Numbered from the stretch's first letter, positions 32,149-46,575 are shown. The stretch is 64,000 nucleotides of DNA from Phylloscopus collybita (GCA_027886175.1 JAJNNQ010000142.1:1742501-1806500); one strand, 5' to 3'. Notes: generated from the letters alone by a model not told the origin. A program made the numbers and translations.

Positions 32149-33824
32149 TGGAGATTTTGGTTTCCCATGGAAAAGGGCCGCCGTTCGTGACTAATGCTGT
32201 CTGACTGCCACTGGGTTTCTGCCTGCTAAAATTCCATACGAATGAGGATGTCCCCCAGATGCAACCTAAAACAAGTTGGAAGTTTTTCTGCCCTTGTAGT
32301 GCCAAAGGCCTCCTACAAACTGACATCAGGAACCTGGGGTGGAGACTTTGGTTTCCCATGGAAAATGGCCACCGTTCGTGTCTAATGCTGTCTCCCAGCC
32401 GCTGGGAGTTTGCCTGCTAAAATTCCATACAAATGAGGATATCTCGCAGGCGCAATTTACACCAGTTACAAGTTTGTCTGCCCTTGTAGTACCAAAGGCC
32501 TCCTACAAACTGACATCAGGAACCTGGGGTGGAGACTTTGGTTTCCCATGGAAAAGGGCCACCGTTCGTGTCTAATGCTGTCTGCCGGCCACTGGGCTTG
32601 TGCCTACTAAAATTGCATACAAATGAGGATATCTCCCAGGTGCAATCTACCACCAAATGGAAGTTTCTCTGCCCTTGTAGTGCCAAAGGCCTCCTACAAA
32701 CTGACATCAGGAATGTGAGGTGAAGTCTTTGGTTTCCCATAGAAAAGGGCCACCGTTCGTGTCTAATGCTGTCTACCTGCCACTGGGGCTCTGCCTGTTA
32801 AAATTGCATACAAATGAGGATATCTCCCAGGTGGAATCTACCACCAAATGGAAGCTTGTCTGCCCTTGTAGTACCAAAGGCCTCCTACAAACTGACATCA
32901 AGAACGTGAGGTGGAGACATTGGTTTCCCATGGAAAAGGGCCACTGTTAGTGTCTAATGCTGTCTGCCTTCTGCAGGAATAATGACTGCTGAAATTCCAT
33001 GCTAATGAGGATATCTCCCAGGTGCAATCTACCACCAGATGGAAGTTTGTCTCCCGTTGCAGTGCCGAAGGCCTTCTAAAAACTGACATCAGGAACCCGG
33101 GGTGGAGACTTTGGTTTCCTATGGAAAAGGGCCACCGTTCGTGTCTCATGCTGTCTGCCTGCCACTGGCTTTATGCCAACTAAAATTCCATACATATGAG
33201 AATATCTTTCAGATGGAATATACCTCCAGTTGGAAGTTTGTCTGTCCATGTAGTGACAAAGGCCTCCTATAAATTGACATAAGGAGCCTGGTGTGGAGAC
33301 TTTGGTTTCCATTGGAAAAGGGCCACCGTTCGTGTCTAATACTGTCTACCGGCCACTGGGCTTATGCCTACTTAAATACCACTAAAATGCCATACAAATG
33401 AGGATATCTCCCAGGTGCAACCAACCAACCGATAGAAGTTACTCTGCCCTTGTAGTGCCAATGGCCTCCTACAAACTGACATCAGGAACGTGGGGTGGAG
33501 ACTTTGGTTTCCCGTGGAAAAGGGCCACCATTTGTGTCTAATGCTGTCAACCTGCCTCGGGGCTTATGCCTACTGAAATTCCATACAAATGTGGATATCT
33601 CCCAGGTGCAATCTACCACCAGATGGAAGTTTGTCTGCCCTTGCATTGCCAAAAGCCTCCTACAAACTGACATCAGGAACCTGGGGTGGAGACTTTGGTT
33701 TCCCCTGGAAATGGGCCACCGTTCATTTCAAATGCTCTCCGCCTGCCGCTGGGATTTTGCCTGCTAAAATTTCATACAAATGAGGATATCCCCCAGATGG
33801 AATCTACATCCAGTTGGAAGTTTG
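32149..33824 (+). repeat. S191 satellite array, copy B expanded part
   Basis: About eight and a half units where copy A has under two. The extra ~1.35 kb equals about seven units. It ends in the same CCAGTTGGAAGTTT to GGCTTGCTGG junction with Qa. Confidence 0.96.
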
Positions 33825-35322
33825 GCTTGCTGGAAGCAGCAGCAAGCACGAGTGCTTCTCTGCACACTGGAAACACAAAACAGAAGCACGCACACGGCAA
33901 GAGGAGACTGCCTGACACCTGCTGCACTCAGTACAGCTCTGAGCTGCTGCCAGGGCATGTATTTCAAGGAACTAGTTTCAGGGACTCTCCAGTGTCTTGG
34001 GGGACTTTCTACAAGGTGACCAGAAGCTGTTCACAAGCACCTGCTTACAGCGACCGAATTCGGCGTTCCACATTCTTCCCCGGCTCTCTTTCGCCTCTCT
34101 GCACACCCAGCGGCAGTACCGAAGACGCTGCTGGCTGTGGTGCCGCGAACCGCTGCTTTCTCGGCAAAAGGCAGCTTCTCGCTCTTGACAGCTCTGCTAT
34201 GCAGAAGCAGAGGAAATCCGGCAGAGCTTCTCCTCTAGCTGCTCTACGCAGAAACAACTGTAAATCAGCTAGAAATTGATCCTGTAGTGGGAAAGGCAGG
34301 AAAGTTGCTGCAAAAGCGTTTTGGCTTGCTGGAAGAAGCAGCAAGCACGAGTGCTTCTCTGCAACTAGGAAACACAAGCAGAAGCACGTACACGGATAGA
34401 GGAGACGGCCTGAAACCTGCTGCACTCAGTACAGCTCTGAGCTACTGCCAAGGCATGTATTCAAGGCAATAGCCGCCGGGACTCTCCACTGTCTTGGGGG
34501 ACTTTCTACAAGGTGACCAGAAGCTGTTCGAAAGCACCTGCATGCAGCGACCGAGTTCGGCGTTCCACATTCTTCCCCGGCTCTCTTTCGCCTCTCCGCA
34601 CACCCATGGCAGTACCGAAGACGCTGCTGGCTGTGGTGCCGCGAAGCGCTGCTTTCTCGGCAAAAGGCAGCTTCTCGCTCTTGACAGCTCTGCTATGCAG
34701 AAGCAGAGGAAAGCCTGCAGAGCTTCTCCTCTAGCTGCTCTACGCAGAAACAACTGTAAATCAGCTAGAAATTGATCCTGTAGTGGGAAAGGCAGGAAAG
34801 TTGCTGCAAAAGCGTTTTGGCTTGCTGGAAGCAGCAGCAAGCACGAGTACTTCTCTGCGCACTGGAAACACAAAACAGAAGCACGCACACGGCGAGAGGA
34901 GACTGCCTGACACCTGCTGCACTCAGTACAGCTCTGGGCTACTGCCAAGGCATGTATTCAAGGCAATAGCCGCCGGGACTCTCCACTGTCTTGGCGGAGT
35001 TTCTACAAGGTGTCCAGAAGCTGTTCGCTCGCACCTGCTTGCAGCGACCGAGTTCGGCTTTCCACACTCTTCCCCGGCTCTCTTTCGCCTCTCCGCACAC
35101 CCAGCGGCTGTACCGAAGACGCTGCTGGCTGTGGTGCCGCGAACCGCTGCTTTCTCGGCAAAAGGCAGCTTCTCGCTCTTGACAGCTCTGCTATGCAGCA
35201 GCAGAGGAGAGCTGGCAGGGCTTCTGCTTGAGCGGTTGAACACAGAGGCTACTCTAAATCGACTAGAAATTGATCCCGGAGTGGAAAAGGCAGGATTAGG
35301 GTGGGACCTTTCTGCTCCCTGA
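33825..35322 (+). repeat. Qa tandem repeat, copy B (three units)
   Basis: GCTTGCTGGAAG recurs at 33,825, 34,324 and 34,820, spacings 499 and 496, giving three units. The first unit is complete here, so the 246-bp spacing in copy A is a later deletion. It ends at the same GTGGAAAAGGCAGGATTAGG before CR1. Confidence 0.93.
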
Positions 35323-35344
35323 CGCCAGCTACCAGCCCAGGTGG

Positions 35345-35644
35345 CCAATTGTTCTTAGGACAAATTTTCTATTGAAAACTGAGGCAAAGAAAGTGTTCAG
35401 TACCTCTGCTTTTCTCGTCTTTAGTTACTAAATTCCCTCCTGTATCTAATAGTGAATGGAGGTTGTCCTCACCCTTCCTTTTGCCATTAATGTATTTGCA
35501 AAAATATTTTTTACTGGCTTCACAGCAGTAAATTTTACAGAGGAGTATTTTTTACTCCTTCACAGAAGTGTCCAGTTTGAGTTCTAACTGGGATTCTGCC
35601 TCTCTAATTTGGTGGATGATGATGGATTCATCATTGAATGCACA
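35345..35644 (-). mobile_element. CR1 LINE ORF2 fragment, copy B
   Basis: Counterpart of 7965-8255, with the same minus-strand CR1 ORF2 segments (KYINGKRK-type and AEVLNTFFASVF) and the same broken frame. Confidence 0.87.
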
Positions 35645-37644
35645 GGCAGTAACTTGTTTCTGTTTTGTTTGTTTGTTTTTTAATCGCAGTAGTTTTGGGA
35701 CAAATTGCTCATTGTTTCTATGCTTCAGTATTAGTATTTAGCTTCATATCTGCTGGAATATTGGCCCAAAAGCAAGTCTCAGCTGATCCCTACATATGTT
35801 AAAAAATTATGAGTCCTTTTGGCCCTCCATATACCCCTTTTTCAATAAATATGAGCAAAAGTAAAGACGGGTACTTCTCAGGCCATCAACCTGTCTGTAG
35901 GTCTAGCATATTATTTTATCATTTGGTACATTTTTTCTGCAACCTGGCAGGATTTCCCACTAGAGGTTTTATGTGATTTGCTCACTTTATCATTAAACCC
36001 AAAAAGCAAAACCTCATGTAGGCAGCATATATATGAGGTCCATTAGTTGAAAATGAACGTGAATTACTTTGGCCTGAAGGTACAAGAAAGGGCAAGTACT
36101 TCCTCCCTAAGAATTCTGAAGGAAATTTTGTTTTAATAAAACACACACAATTTGTTTTTGGTAAAATTATTTCATTTAACTCAGAACGGTTTCTCATGAT
36201 TGTCCCTATAGTCAATACAACTTCAGTTCCAGTTTTGTATAGATGAGGATAGAAAATAATTCTTGAAATTCTCACTGCCGGTCGTGTTTTATTCTTAATT
36301 TCATTTTCACTCTTTATGTTTTTCATATCTAAATTACTATATTTTGAATTTGTGATGCACCACAATGAATCCATTAAGCATATCATTACAGAACTGTGTT
36401 AAAGACTGTATTTTGAAACTGATCATTGTTTTGTGGCTTGTGTAGGTTTGTTCTACTATACTTTTCTTGCTCAAAGCACAATTTAACGTAGGGCTTTTCA
36501 CTAACAACTTTGAAACGGTGTATGAGAAAGGTGCGTTTCATTAAGTGTAACTGAAAACACTAATTAACCCTAACATCTAGATATACATTATGGTCAGTTT
36601 CAATTCATTTACATAAAAATACTGAAGTTTTCCATAATGGCCCAAAACCCCCCTTAAATGCTCTTTTACTACCTCTTCAGTCCAGTGATATAGACCTGTT
36701 CAGAGCTGAGCTTCAGCCGACTGGGATCAAATCACACAGACTTTTTAAGCCAAATGATTGGTTACAATAAAATCCACTCATAGATCAAATTAATGGGGAA
36801 AGGACTTAATAGTACAGTTAAAACTCTTTTACAGAGAAAGAACCCTTTCTAGTACCTGTTCATTTTCTGTGGTGGCATGTTCACTGTCCCTCTGCTTCTC
36901 AGAGTTGACATTCTCAGATTTTTATTTCACTTTGTCTCTCCATCAAGCAACCTAAGCACTGTGAATGCCTTCTTCTTTAAATAATTATAAAGTTATTTAG
37001 ATGGGCTTAAAAACATAGAACTCATTGTTTCAAATGCATGTATAATCTATTTATTATGCAAATAACTAATAGAAAAATTGGAAAAAAGACATCAACCAAG
37101 CAAACACAGCAGAAGACATTGGCTTTGATCACAAGTAATTGTGTGGCAGCAGTACCCACTAGGTCCAAAAGTTGACAACAGATATAGCAGTGTCACAAGC
37201 AAGAGGGTGACAGGCTGAGAAGATCCACAGACAGCACAGTGGTTCTGAGTTATTAGGAGAAGAGGGGTACAACTGCTGTGACAGTTTCCTACTCTCTCAG
37301 TGCTGCTCTGCCATATCAAGGCTCCTTCACTAAGCTGTTTCATTCTGCTGTCAGTGTGATATACCCTAGCACTTCTGTTTTAAGCCAGTATGGATAGAGA
37401 AAACTGAATGTCTGTCCATCTGCCTTCTCTCTTACAGCTATAGTAATAAATTGCTCTTGTCTGGCCTGAACCTCCAAACTAGAGCCTGTCAGTCAACTGT
37501 GATGAAAGCATGGAGCAATATAAAACCTTTTTTTTTTTTTTCTTTAGACTTCTGGGTGCATATGTGGCATATAATAATTCATTTCTGATGCCCATCTTTG
37601 TTATTAATTCCCTGTTCTTTATTATTTAGGGCAATTATTTATTT
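35645..37644. other. Low-repeat DNA, copy B
   Basis: Counterpart of 8256-10,261 with few differences, including an 11-bp insertion near 35,889 and a shorter poly(T) near 37,528. No gene seen. Confidence 0.6.
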
Positions 37645-37950
37645 TTTTTTTCCTAATACATGGCTGCAGAAGATAAAGCTCTGGTGGTGTGAAATCCCAC
37701 ACATTACAATTTGCAGTTTGACACACTTCCATCTTTCCCAGATACAGTTGCAGATTGCTTTTAGTGAAATGATTGCTATATGAAGGCTAAGCAGGATTTG
37801 TGGAAGGAAGGTTGATCTGATCCCTTTCAAGTTGTGGCATCCTAATACACGTGAATTGCATAAGGTTTAACAGATCCACATGATTTGCCTTTTCTGCCTT
37901 TGACTGGTTTCCTGGTTTGACCCTGGCCAGACACCAGGCACCCATGAAAA
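37645..37950. repeat. Left arm of inverted repeat around LTR, copy B
   Basis: Reverse complement of 39,092-39,400 and counterpart of 10,262-10,567. The small CTATACAAAAA hairpin just inside the inner edge is also kept. Confidence 0.92.
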
Positions 37951-38085
37951 ACACTCTATACAAAAATTTTTTGTATAGATGAAGTCTCTCTTCTCATTGT
38001 GGCTTAATCTTCAGAGGTTATAAACCATTGCTAACAACAGAGCATATCTAGAAAGCAAGCTAGAGAACAAACTTCTGTCTAGCTG

Positions 38086-39135
38086 TGTTGGTTTTGCACG
38101 GCCTAGGTTTTGTTAGCAGGGGGTCACAGAGGTGGCTTCTGTGAAAACCTGCTAGAAGCTTCCACTATGTCTGGCAGAGCCAATCCCTGATGGTTCTGAA
38201 GATGGCCATGCCACTGGCCAAGGCTGGACCAATGAGAGATGATGGTAATGCCTCTGTGATAACATATTTAAGAAGAAAATCAAAAAGTGGTGGCGCAGTT
38301 TGAATTCCAGCTGGGGAGGAGGAGGTGAGAACATGGGAAGGAAACAACATGGAGACACCCAGGTCAGTGAAGAAGAAGTGGGAGGAGGTGCTTCGGGCGC
38401 TGGAGCCAAGATTCCTCTGCAGGCCCTGGTGAAGACCATGGTGAAGCAGCTCTGCCCCTGCAGCCCATGGGGATCCACGGGGAATGCAGAGATCCACTCA
38501 CAGCCTGTGGGGGAGGTGCCCATGCCGGGGCAGGTGGATGCCTGGAGGAGGCTGTGATCCAGTGGAAGAGCCAGTGAATAGAGGAACAGCTTCCAAGCTG
38601 GAGCAGCCTGTCCTTGGAGGACTGCACCCCTGGAAGAGTGACCCATGCTGCAGCAGTTTTGGGAGGAGTGTCTGCCCATGGGAGGGACTCACATTGCAGC
38701 AGTTTTGGGAGGACTGCTGCTCATGACAGTGGACCCATGCTGGAGACGTTTGCAGAGAACTGTCTCCCGTGAGAGGGACCCCCCAGTTTCACAGGTGAAG
38801 GACTCTGAGCAGCAGAAGATCTCAGGTGATGAACTGACCAAAACCCTCCACACTCTATCTCCCTGTATTGTTGGTGGCAAGGAAAGAGAGGCTGAGGAAA
38901 GGTGTTTTTAAGAACTTATTTTACTTCTCATTATCCTTCCCTGATTTTAGTAATAAATCCACTTTGTACCTCTAAGTTGAGCCAGTTTTGCCCTTGCAGT
39001 TTCTTCTCCCAGTCCATATCTCAACTCATGAACCCTTTGTTAATTTTTTCTCTCGTCTGCCCAGCTGTGGCAGGGGAGGGTGAGTGAGTGATTTTCATGG
39101 GTGCCTGGTGTCTGGCCAGGGTCAAACCAGGAAAC
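38086..39135 (+). mobile_element. Passerine-type ERV LTR, copy B
   Basis: Counterpart of 10,703-11,752, starting TGTTGGTTTTGCACGGCC and ending near GGCCAGGGTCAAACCAGG, with the same AGTAATAAATCC segment. Confidence 0.75.
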
Positions 39136-39400
39136 CCGTCAAAGGCAGAAAAGGCACACCATGTGGATGGATCTGTTAAAGCTTACGCAATTCACATGTA
39201 TTAAGATGCCACAACTTGAAAGGGATCAGATCAACCTTCCTTCCACAAATCCTGCTTAGCCTTCATGTAGCAATCATTTCACTAAAAGCAATCTGCAACT
39301 GTGTCTGTGAAAGATGGAAGTGTGTCAAACTGCAAATTGTAAGGTGTGGGATTTCACACCACCAGAGCTTTATCTTCTGCAGCCATGCATTATGGAAAAA
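39092..39400. repeat. Right arm of inverted repeat around LTR, copy B
   Basis: Pairs with 37,645-37,950. The terminal A-rich run is interrupted by G here (GAAAAAGAAAAAAAGG), unlike the pure A run of copy A. Confidence 0.92.
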
Positions 39401-41607
39401 GAAAAAAAGGCTAATGGGGCAGTATTTAATGAAAAATTTGGAGATAATTCTGTTAGGTATAAACTATTGTCCAACTCTGAAGCTAAGCCTGGATCTAGCT
39501 GCACCTAAGCTCTATCAGAAGTTTAGAAAACAAGAGGGTATATTCTGAACTTTGTGATTCAGCAGGAGTCTTCTTTACTCTTTTTTGTCTTTGGTCTCTG
39601 TGTAAATCATTCTAAAACTATTCTAGTAAGATTTTTCTTTGTGCGTTTCATCCATGAGGGAACGAAACTTTATGTCACACTTTTATAAATGTATATTTAA
39701 CCCCACTTATGCTAATACCTTTGATTATAAACCTAAACCACACATTTGTGACAAATTGGCATAGTTGGCAGGATCCTAGATAAGAAGTTGTGACACCGTG
39801 CTGCACTGGTTTCTCTAGGAAAAACATCAGCTTATTTCTACAAAATTTACAGGGCCTAAGAGCAATATAGGCAGAGAATAATCTCTCCAGAAACTATCTG
39901 TATCTGTCACTATGCAGACCCAAGGTTATTTCTTTTCATTTTCTTCCTAATGACTGTATTGAAAGAGAGCATCGAGACATGTGAGCAGCATCCCAAGACT
40001 ATTTCACAATTAAATGTGACAGAGGCAATTAAGCTGCTCTGGGGAACATGCAGTGTGACAAAAGAAGACCAGACGGTCCTGACAGATCAAAAAAGAGTAC
40101 CACTAGAAAACTGTTCCTGCAAATGCTGTAGTTTTGAAGGACTGCAAGGAACCAGAACTGTTATAAATTGACCAAGAGACCAGCTCCTTTGAAAAGGCCT
40201 TTATTAGAAATCAGCTCTGGGTAGGGGGCTCGAGGGGCTGCGCACGCCGCTGCTGCTCCCAGTGAACACCACGGAGGAGGAGGTGCAGTCGAATCTGCTG
40301 CTGCTGCTGCAGAGTCGGGACTCCTTCCTCACGGGCGTTTCCATAGAATCACTTTGGCTCGTGTGGTCCAGGGGCATCACCTCTCTCCAGTTCCTTTCAG
40401 GTTATGGCGAGAAGGTAACAAAAAATACCTGCTACCTGCAGGTAGCTGGACGTGTGCCTCGCACAGCTTTGTCCTTCTTAGGTCCAGTTTCTGTGTCAGC
40501 CCGCAGACAGGGTTTTGGGGTTTTTCTGGCGTCGGCTGGATCTCCGGCTGCAGGCAGGCACCTTGGGAGTTTCCTGATTTCCATACTGGGTGGTGTCTCC
40601 AGCTCGACGGCAGGCAGGCAGGAAGCAGCAGGGGGGTAGCAGGAAGTGGCAGCGGGCTTTACTCGGCGGAGAGGGGAAAACCCAGAATTCAGGGAGAAAG
40701 GGTACAAAACTTGGAACATAACAAGCAGAAATTCAGGGGTACAGATTCAACATGAACAGTTTAAAACAGGTAAGTAACAGTGCAACTTTAATTTTACAGC
40801 AAAACAGTATAACAGTACAACTTGGGAGTGCATAACCTGGGGCTTTCTATTTCTTTCACAGTATATATTTACTTTTTGGTGTCATTTTCATAAGCTATTA
40901 ATGCTTCACAGACCCTCAAAGATTTAAATTGTCTAGTTACCTTTCTATCAGAAGTGGCGGAAGCATTGTTCTTATGGTGGCATCTTTAAAAGATGTAATT
41001 TTAAAATATTTTTCCTGCTTTAAGGTGGATTTTTGTTTTAATTTTTTGTCTCTCTTTACAGATATTGTACGTAAAAGAATTGTCCACTTCATCTTGCTCC
41101 ATGAGGAGGTTTCACTTCAGTATTTTATTCCAGCAATTGCCTGAGTCTTTTGGAATCTTGGTCACCTGAGAGCTCTTTCATGAGGTCTGAAATCTTTCAT
41201 GAGTTGCTGGAGTATTTTGATGTAAGACACTGTTAAATGTAGCAAACAGATGGACATTATTTCGATATTTATGAAAGTATTCAAAATATCTCCTCATCCA
41301 GACAGCAATTTTTGTGAAGAGTTATATGCTATGAAAGACACAATGCTGGGGAGTGTTGGTATGTCTTAGTCTTAGGAGGAGCAAAACTGAAATTTGCCTT
41401 ACCCACACCTCAAAGCATCCCAAAAGCACGCTTAATAAAACACTTCGGTCTCCTCAAGAAACTAAAGGTAGAATTCACCTCTGGAGTTGCTGCTGTGTGT
41501 ATTCAGTATTGAGCAATGTAATCCAAGACCGGGGATCTCTCAGCAAGCTATCATACCTCCATGAAACAGGAGAGCCTTCTGGAGGGTTGCCAGATTGATA
41601 TTTGCCT
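39401..41607. other. Non-satellite DNA, copy B
   Basis: Counterpart of 12,029-14,225, including the possible antisense LTR segment (about 40,182-40,783) and the candidate acceptor plus 27-codon frame at 41,062-41,144. The 126-codon frame seen in copy A is frameshifted here. No gene called. Confidence 0.55.
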
Positions 41608-44600
41608 GGACAAGTATAAGGACATCAGGAACCTGGAGTGGAGACTTTGGTTTCCCATGGAAAAGGGCCACCGTTCGTGTCTAATGCTGTCTGCCTGCCA
41701 CTGGGATAATGCCAATTAAAATTCCACTAAAATTCCATACAAATGACGATATCTCCCAGATGGAATCTACCACCAGTTGAAAGTTTGTCTGCCCTTGTAG
41801 TTCCAAAGGCCTCCTACAAACTGACATCAGGAACCTGGGGTGGAGACTTTGGTTTCTCATGGAAATGGGCCACCGTTCGTGTCTAATAATGTCTGCCTGC
41901 CATTGGGCTTCTACCTACGAAAATTCCACTGAAATTCCATACAAATGAAGACATCTCCCGGGTGCAGTCTATCGCCAGATATAAGTTTTTCTGCCCTTGT
42001 ATTTCCAAAGGCCTTCTATAAACTGACATGAGGAGCCTGGAGTGGAGACTTTGGTTTCCCATGGATTTGGGCCAGCGTTCGTGTGTAAAGCAGTCTGCCT
42101 GCCGCTGGATTTCTGCCTACTTTAATACCACTGATATTCCATAAAAATGAGGATATCTCCCAGGTGCAATCTACCACCAGATGGAAGTTTTTCTGCCCTT
42201 GTAACTTCCAAAGGCCTCTTACAAACTAATATCAGGAACGTGGGGTAGAGACTTCGGTTTCCCATGGAAAAGGACCACTGTTTGTGTCTAATGCTGTCTG
42301 CCTGCCACTGGGGTTATGCCTGCTGAAATTCCTCACAAATGAGGATATCTCCCGCACGGAATCTGCCACCAGTTGGAAGTTTATCTGCCCTTGTAGTGCC
42401 AAAGGCCTCCTACAAACTGACATCAGGCACGTGAGATGGAGACTTTGGTTTCCCAAGGAAATGGACCACAGTTCGTGTCTAATACTGTCTGCGAGACACT
42501 GGGCTTATGCCGACTAAAATTCCACTAAAATTCTATACAAATGAGGATGTCTCCCAGGTGCAATCTACCACCAGATGGAAGTTTGTCTGCCCCTGAAGAG
42601 CCAAAGGCTTCCTACAAATTGACATCAAGAACCTGAGGCGGAGACTTTGGTTTCCCATGGAAAAGGGCCACCGTTCGTGTCTAATACTGTCTGCCTGCCA
42701 CTGGGCTTATGGCTATTAAAATTACATACAAATGAGGATATCTCCTAGATGCAATATGCCACCAATTGGAACTTTGTCTCCTCCTGTAGTGCCAGAGGCC
42801 TCCTAGAAAATGACATGAGGAACCTGGGGTGGAGACTTTGGTTTCCCATGGAAATGAGCCACTATTCATGTCTAATTCTGTCTACCTGCAGCTGGGATTC
42901 TGTCTACTAATATTCCACTAAAATTCCATACAAATGAGTATATCTCCCAGGTGCAATCTAACACCAGATGGAAGATTCTCTGCCCTTGTGTTTCCAAAGG
43001 CCTCCTACAAACTGCCATCAGGAACCTGGGGTGGAGACTTTGCTTTCCCATGGAAAAGGACCACCGTTCCTGTCTAATGCTGTCTGCCTGGCACTGTGGT
43101 GATGACTGCTGAAGTTCCATACAAATGAGGATATCTCCCAGGTGTAATCTACCACTGGGTGGAAGTTTTTCTGCCCCCGTAGTGCCAAAGGCCACCTAAA
43201 AACTGACATCCCGAACGGGGGGTGGAGACTTTTGTTTCCCATGGAAATGAGCCACTATTCATGTCTAATTCTGTCTACATGCTGCTGGGATTCTGCCTAC
43301 TAAAATTCCACTAAAATTCTATAGAAATGAGGTTATCTCCCAGGTGCAATCTACCACCAGATGGAAGTTTGCCTGCCCTTGTATTTCCAAAGGCCTCCTA
43401 CAAACTGACATCAGGAACGTGAGGTGGAGACTTTGGTTTCCCATGGAAAAGGTCCATTGTTCGTGTCTAATGCTGTCTGCCTGCCACTGGGCTTCTGCCT
43501 GCTGAAATTCCATACAAATGAGGGTATCTCCTCGATTCAATCAAACACAAGACGGAACTTTGTCTGCCCTTGTAGTGCCAAAGGCCTCCTACAAAATGAC
43601 ACCCGGAACCCGGAGTGGAGGCTTTGGTTTCCCATAGAAATGGGCCATTGTTCGTGTCTAATGCTGTCTGCCTGCCACTGGGTTTCTTCCTACTAAAATT
43701 CCACTAAAATTCCATAGAAATGAGGATATCTCCCAGGTGCAATCTACAACCAGATGGAAGTTTTTCTGCCCTTATATTGGAAAACGCCTCCTACAATGAG
43801 ACATCAGCAACGTGGGGTGGAGATTTTGGTTTCCCATGGAAATGGGCCACTGTTCGTGTCCAATGCTGTCTGCGTGCCACTTGGCTTCTGCCTTCTGAAA
43901 TCCCATACAAATGAGCATATCTCGCCGATGCAATCAACCACCAGATGGAAGTTTGTCTGCCCTTTTAATTCCAAAGGCCTCCTACAAACTGACATGAGGA
44001 GCCTGGGTTGGAGACTTTGGTTTCCCATGGATATTGGCCAGTGTTCGTGTGTAATGCTGTCTGCCTGCCGCTGGACTTCTGCCTACTAAAATACCACTAA
44101 AATTCCATACAAATGGCGATATCTCCCAGGTCCAATCTACCACCAGATGGAAATTTTTCTGCCCTTGTAGTTCCATTCGCCTCTTAATGACTGACATCAG
44201 GAACGTGGGATGGAGACTTTGGTTTCCCATGGAAAAGGGCACCATTCGTGTCTAATGCTATCTGCCTGCCACTGGGGTTATGCCTTCTGAAATTCCTCAC
44301 AAATGAGGATATCTCCCAGGTGCAATCTACCACCAGATGGAAGTTCGTCTGCCCTTGTAGTTCCAAAGTACAAGTTCCTTGTAGTTCCTCCTACAAACTG
44401 ACATCAGGAACGTGAGGTGGAGACTTTGGTTTCCCATGGAAAAGGTCCATTGTTCGTGTCTAATGCTGTCTGCCTCCCACTGGGCTTATGCCTACTAAAA
44501 TTCCACTAAAATTCTATACAAATGAGGATATCTCCCAGGTGCAATCTACCACCAGATAGAAGTTTGTCTGCCCTTGTAATTCCAAAGGCCTCCTACAAAT

Positions 44601-45779
44601 TGTCATCAGGAACCTGGGGCGGAGACTTTGGTTTCCCAAGGAAAAGGGCCACCGTTCCTGTCTAATGCTGTCTGCCTGCCACTGGGCTTATGGGTACTAA
44701 AATTACATGCAAATGAGGATATCTCCCAGATGCAATATGCCACCAATTGGAAGTTTGTCCCCTCTTGTAGTGCCAGAGGCCTCCTAGAAAATGACATCAG
44801 GATCATGGGTTGGAGACTTTGGTTTCCTATGGAAATGGGCCACTATTCATGTCTAATTCTGTCTACATGCTGCTGGGATTCTGCCTACTAAAATTCCACT
44901 AAAATTCCATAAAAATGAGTATATCTCCCAGCTACAACCTAACAACAGATGGAAGTTTCTCTGCCCTTGTATTTCCAAAGGCCTCCTACAAACTGACATC
45001 AGGAACCTAGGGTGGATACTTTGGTTTCCCATGGAAAAGGTCCATTGTTCGTGTCCTATGCTGTCTGCCTGCCACTGGGCTTCTGCCTGCTGAAATTCCA
45101 TACAAATGAGGATATCTCCTCGATGCAATCAACCACCAGATGGAACTTTGTCTGCTCTTGTAGTGCCAAAGGCCTCCTACAAACTCACATCAGGAACCTG
45201 GAGTGGAGACTTTGGTTTCCCATGGAAATGGGCCAGCGTTCGTGTCTAATGACTTGCGTCTGCCACTAGGCTTCTGCCTATTAAAATCCCACTAAAATTC
45301 CATACAAATGAGGATGTCTCCCAGGTGCAATCCACCACCAGATGGAAGTTTGTCTGCGTCTGTAGTGCCAAATGCCTCCTAAAAACTGACGTCAGGAACG
45401 TGGGCTGGAGACTTTGGTTTCCCATGGAAAAGGGGCACCGTTCGTGTCTAATGCTGTCTGCCTGTCACTGGTGTTATGCCTGCTGAAATACCTCACAAAT
45501 GAGGATATCTCCCAGATGCAATATGCCAGCAGTTGGAAGTTTGTCTCCTCCTGTAGTGCCAGAGGTCTCCTAAAAACTGACATCAGGAACGTGGGGTGGA
45601 GACTTTGTTTTTCCATGGAAAGAGGCCACCGTTCGTGTCTAATGCTGTCTGCCTGCCAGTGGGCATATGCCTACCAAAGTTCCATACATATGAGGATATC
45701 TCCCAAATGCAATTTCCCACCAGATGAAAGTTTGTCTGCCCTTTTAATGCCAAAGGCCTCCTACAAACTGACATGAGGA

Positions 45780-46575
45780 GGCTGGGTTGGAGACTTTGGT
45801 TTTCCATGGATATTGGCCAGCATTCGTGTGTAATGCTGTCTGCCTGCCGCTGGACTTCTGCCTACTAAAATTCCACTAAAATTCTATACAAATGAGGATA
45901 TCTCCCAGGTGCAATCTACCACCAGTTTGAAGTTTGTCTGCCCCTGTAGTTCCAAAGGCCTCCTACAAACTGACATCAGGAACGTGAGGTGGAGACTTTG
46001 GTTTCCCATGGAAAAGGTCCATTGTTCGTGTCTAATGCTGTCTGCGTGCCACTGGGCTTCTGCCTGCTGAAATTCCATACAAATGAGGATATCTCCTCGA
46101 TGCAATCAACCACCAGACGGAACTTTGTCTGCCCTTCTAGTGCCAAACGCCTCCTTCAAACTGACATCAGGATCCTGGATTGGAAACTTTGGTTTCCCAT
46201 GGAAATGGGCCAGCGTTCGTGTCTAATGATGTGTGCCTGCCACGAGGCTTCTGCCTATTAAAATTCCACTAAAATTCCATACAAATGAGGATGTCTCCCA
46301 TGTGCAATCTACCACCAGATGGAAGTTTGTCTGCCCCTGTAGAGCCAAAGGCTTCCTACAAATTGACATCAGGAACCTGGGGCGGAGACTTTCGTTTCCC
46401 ATTGAAAAGGACCACCGTTCCTGTCTAATGCTGTCTGCCTGGCACTGTGGTTATGACTGCTGAAGTTCAATACAAATGAGGATATCTCCCAGGTGCAATC
46501 TACCACCAGGTGGACGTTTGTTTGCCCTCCTTGTGCCAAAGGCCTCGTAAAAACTGACATCAGGAACGTGGGGTG
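45780..46575 (+). repeat. Direct block duplication within S191, copy 1
   Basis: Matches 52,624-53,419 at a constant offset of 6844 bp, including private variants such as GGATATTGGCCAGC, CCATTGTTCGTG, GATCCTGGATTGGAAAC and GCCACGAGGCTTCTGCC. Outside it the two sites carry different unit variants. Confidence 0.88.

Larger units (their letters stand above)
27366..41850 (+). repeat. Large direct segmental duplication, copy B
   Basis: Partner of 1508-14,465, same orientation and module order. It differs by two fewer M40 units, about seven more S191 units (about 1.35 kb, near 32.34-33.69 kb), a complete first Qa unit, an 11-bp insertion near 35,889, shorter homopolymers and scattered substitutions. 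Copy B is embedded between a G/T minisatellite with fuller LTR on the left and the long S191 array on the right. Confidence 0.93.
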
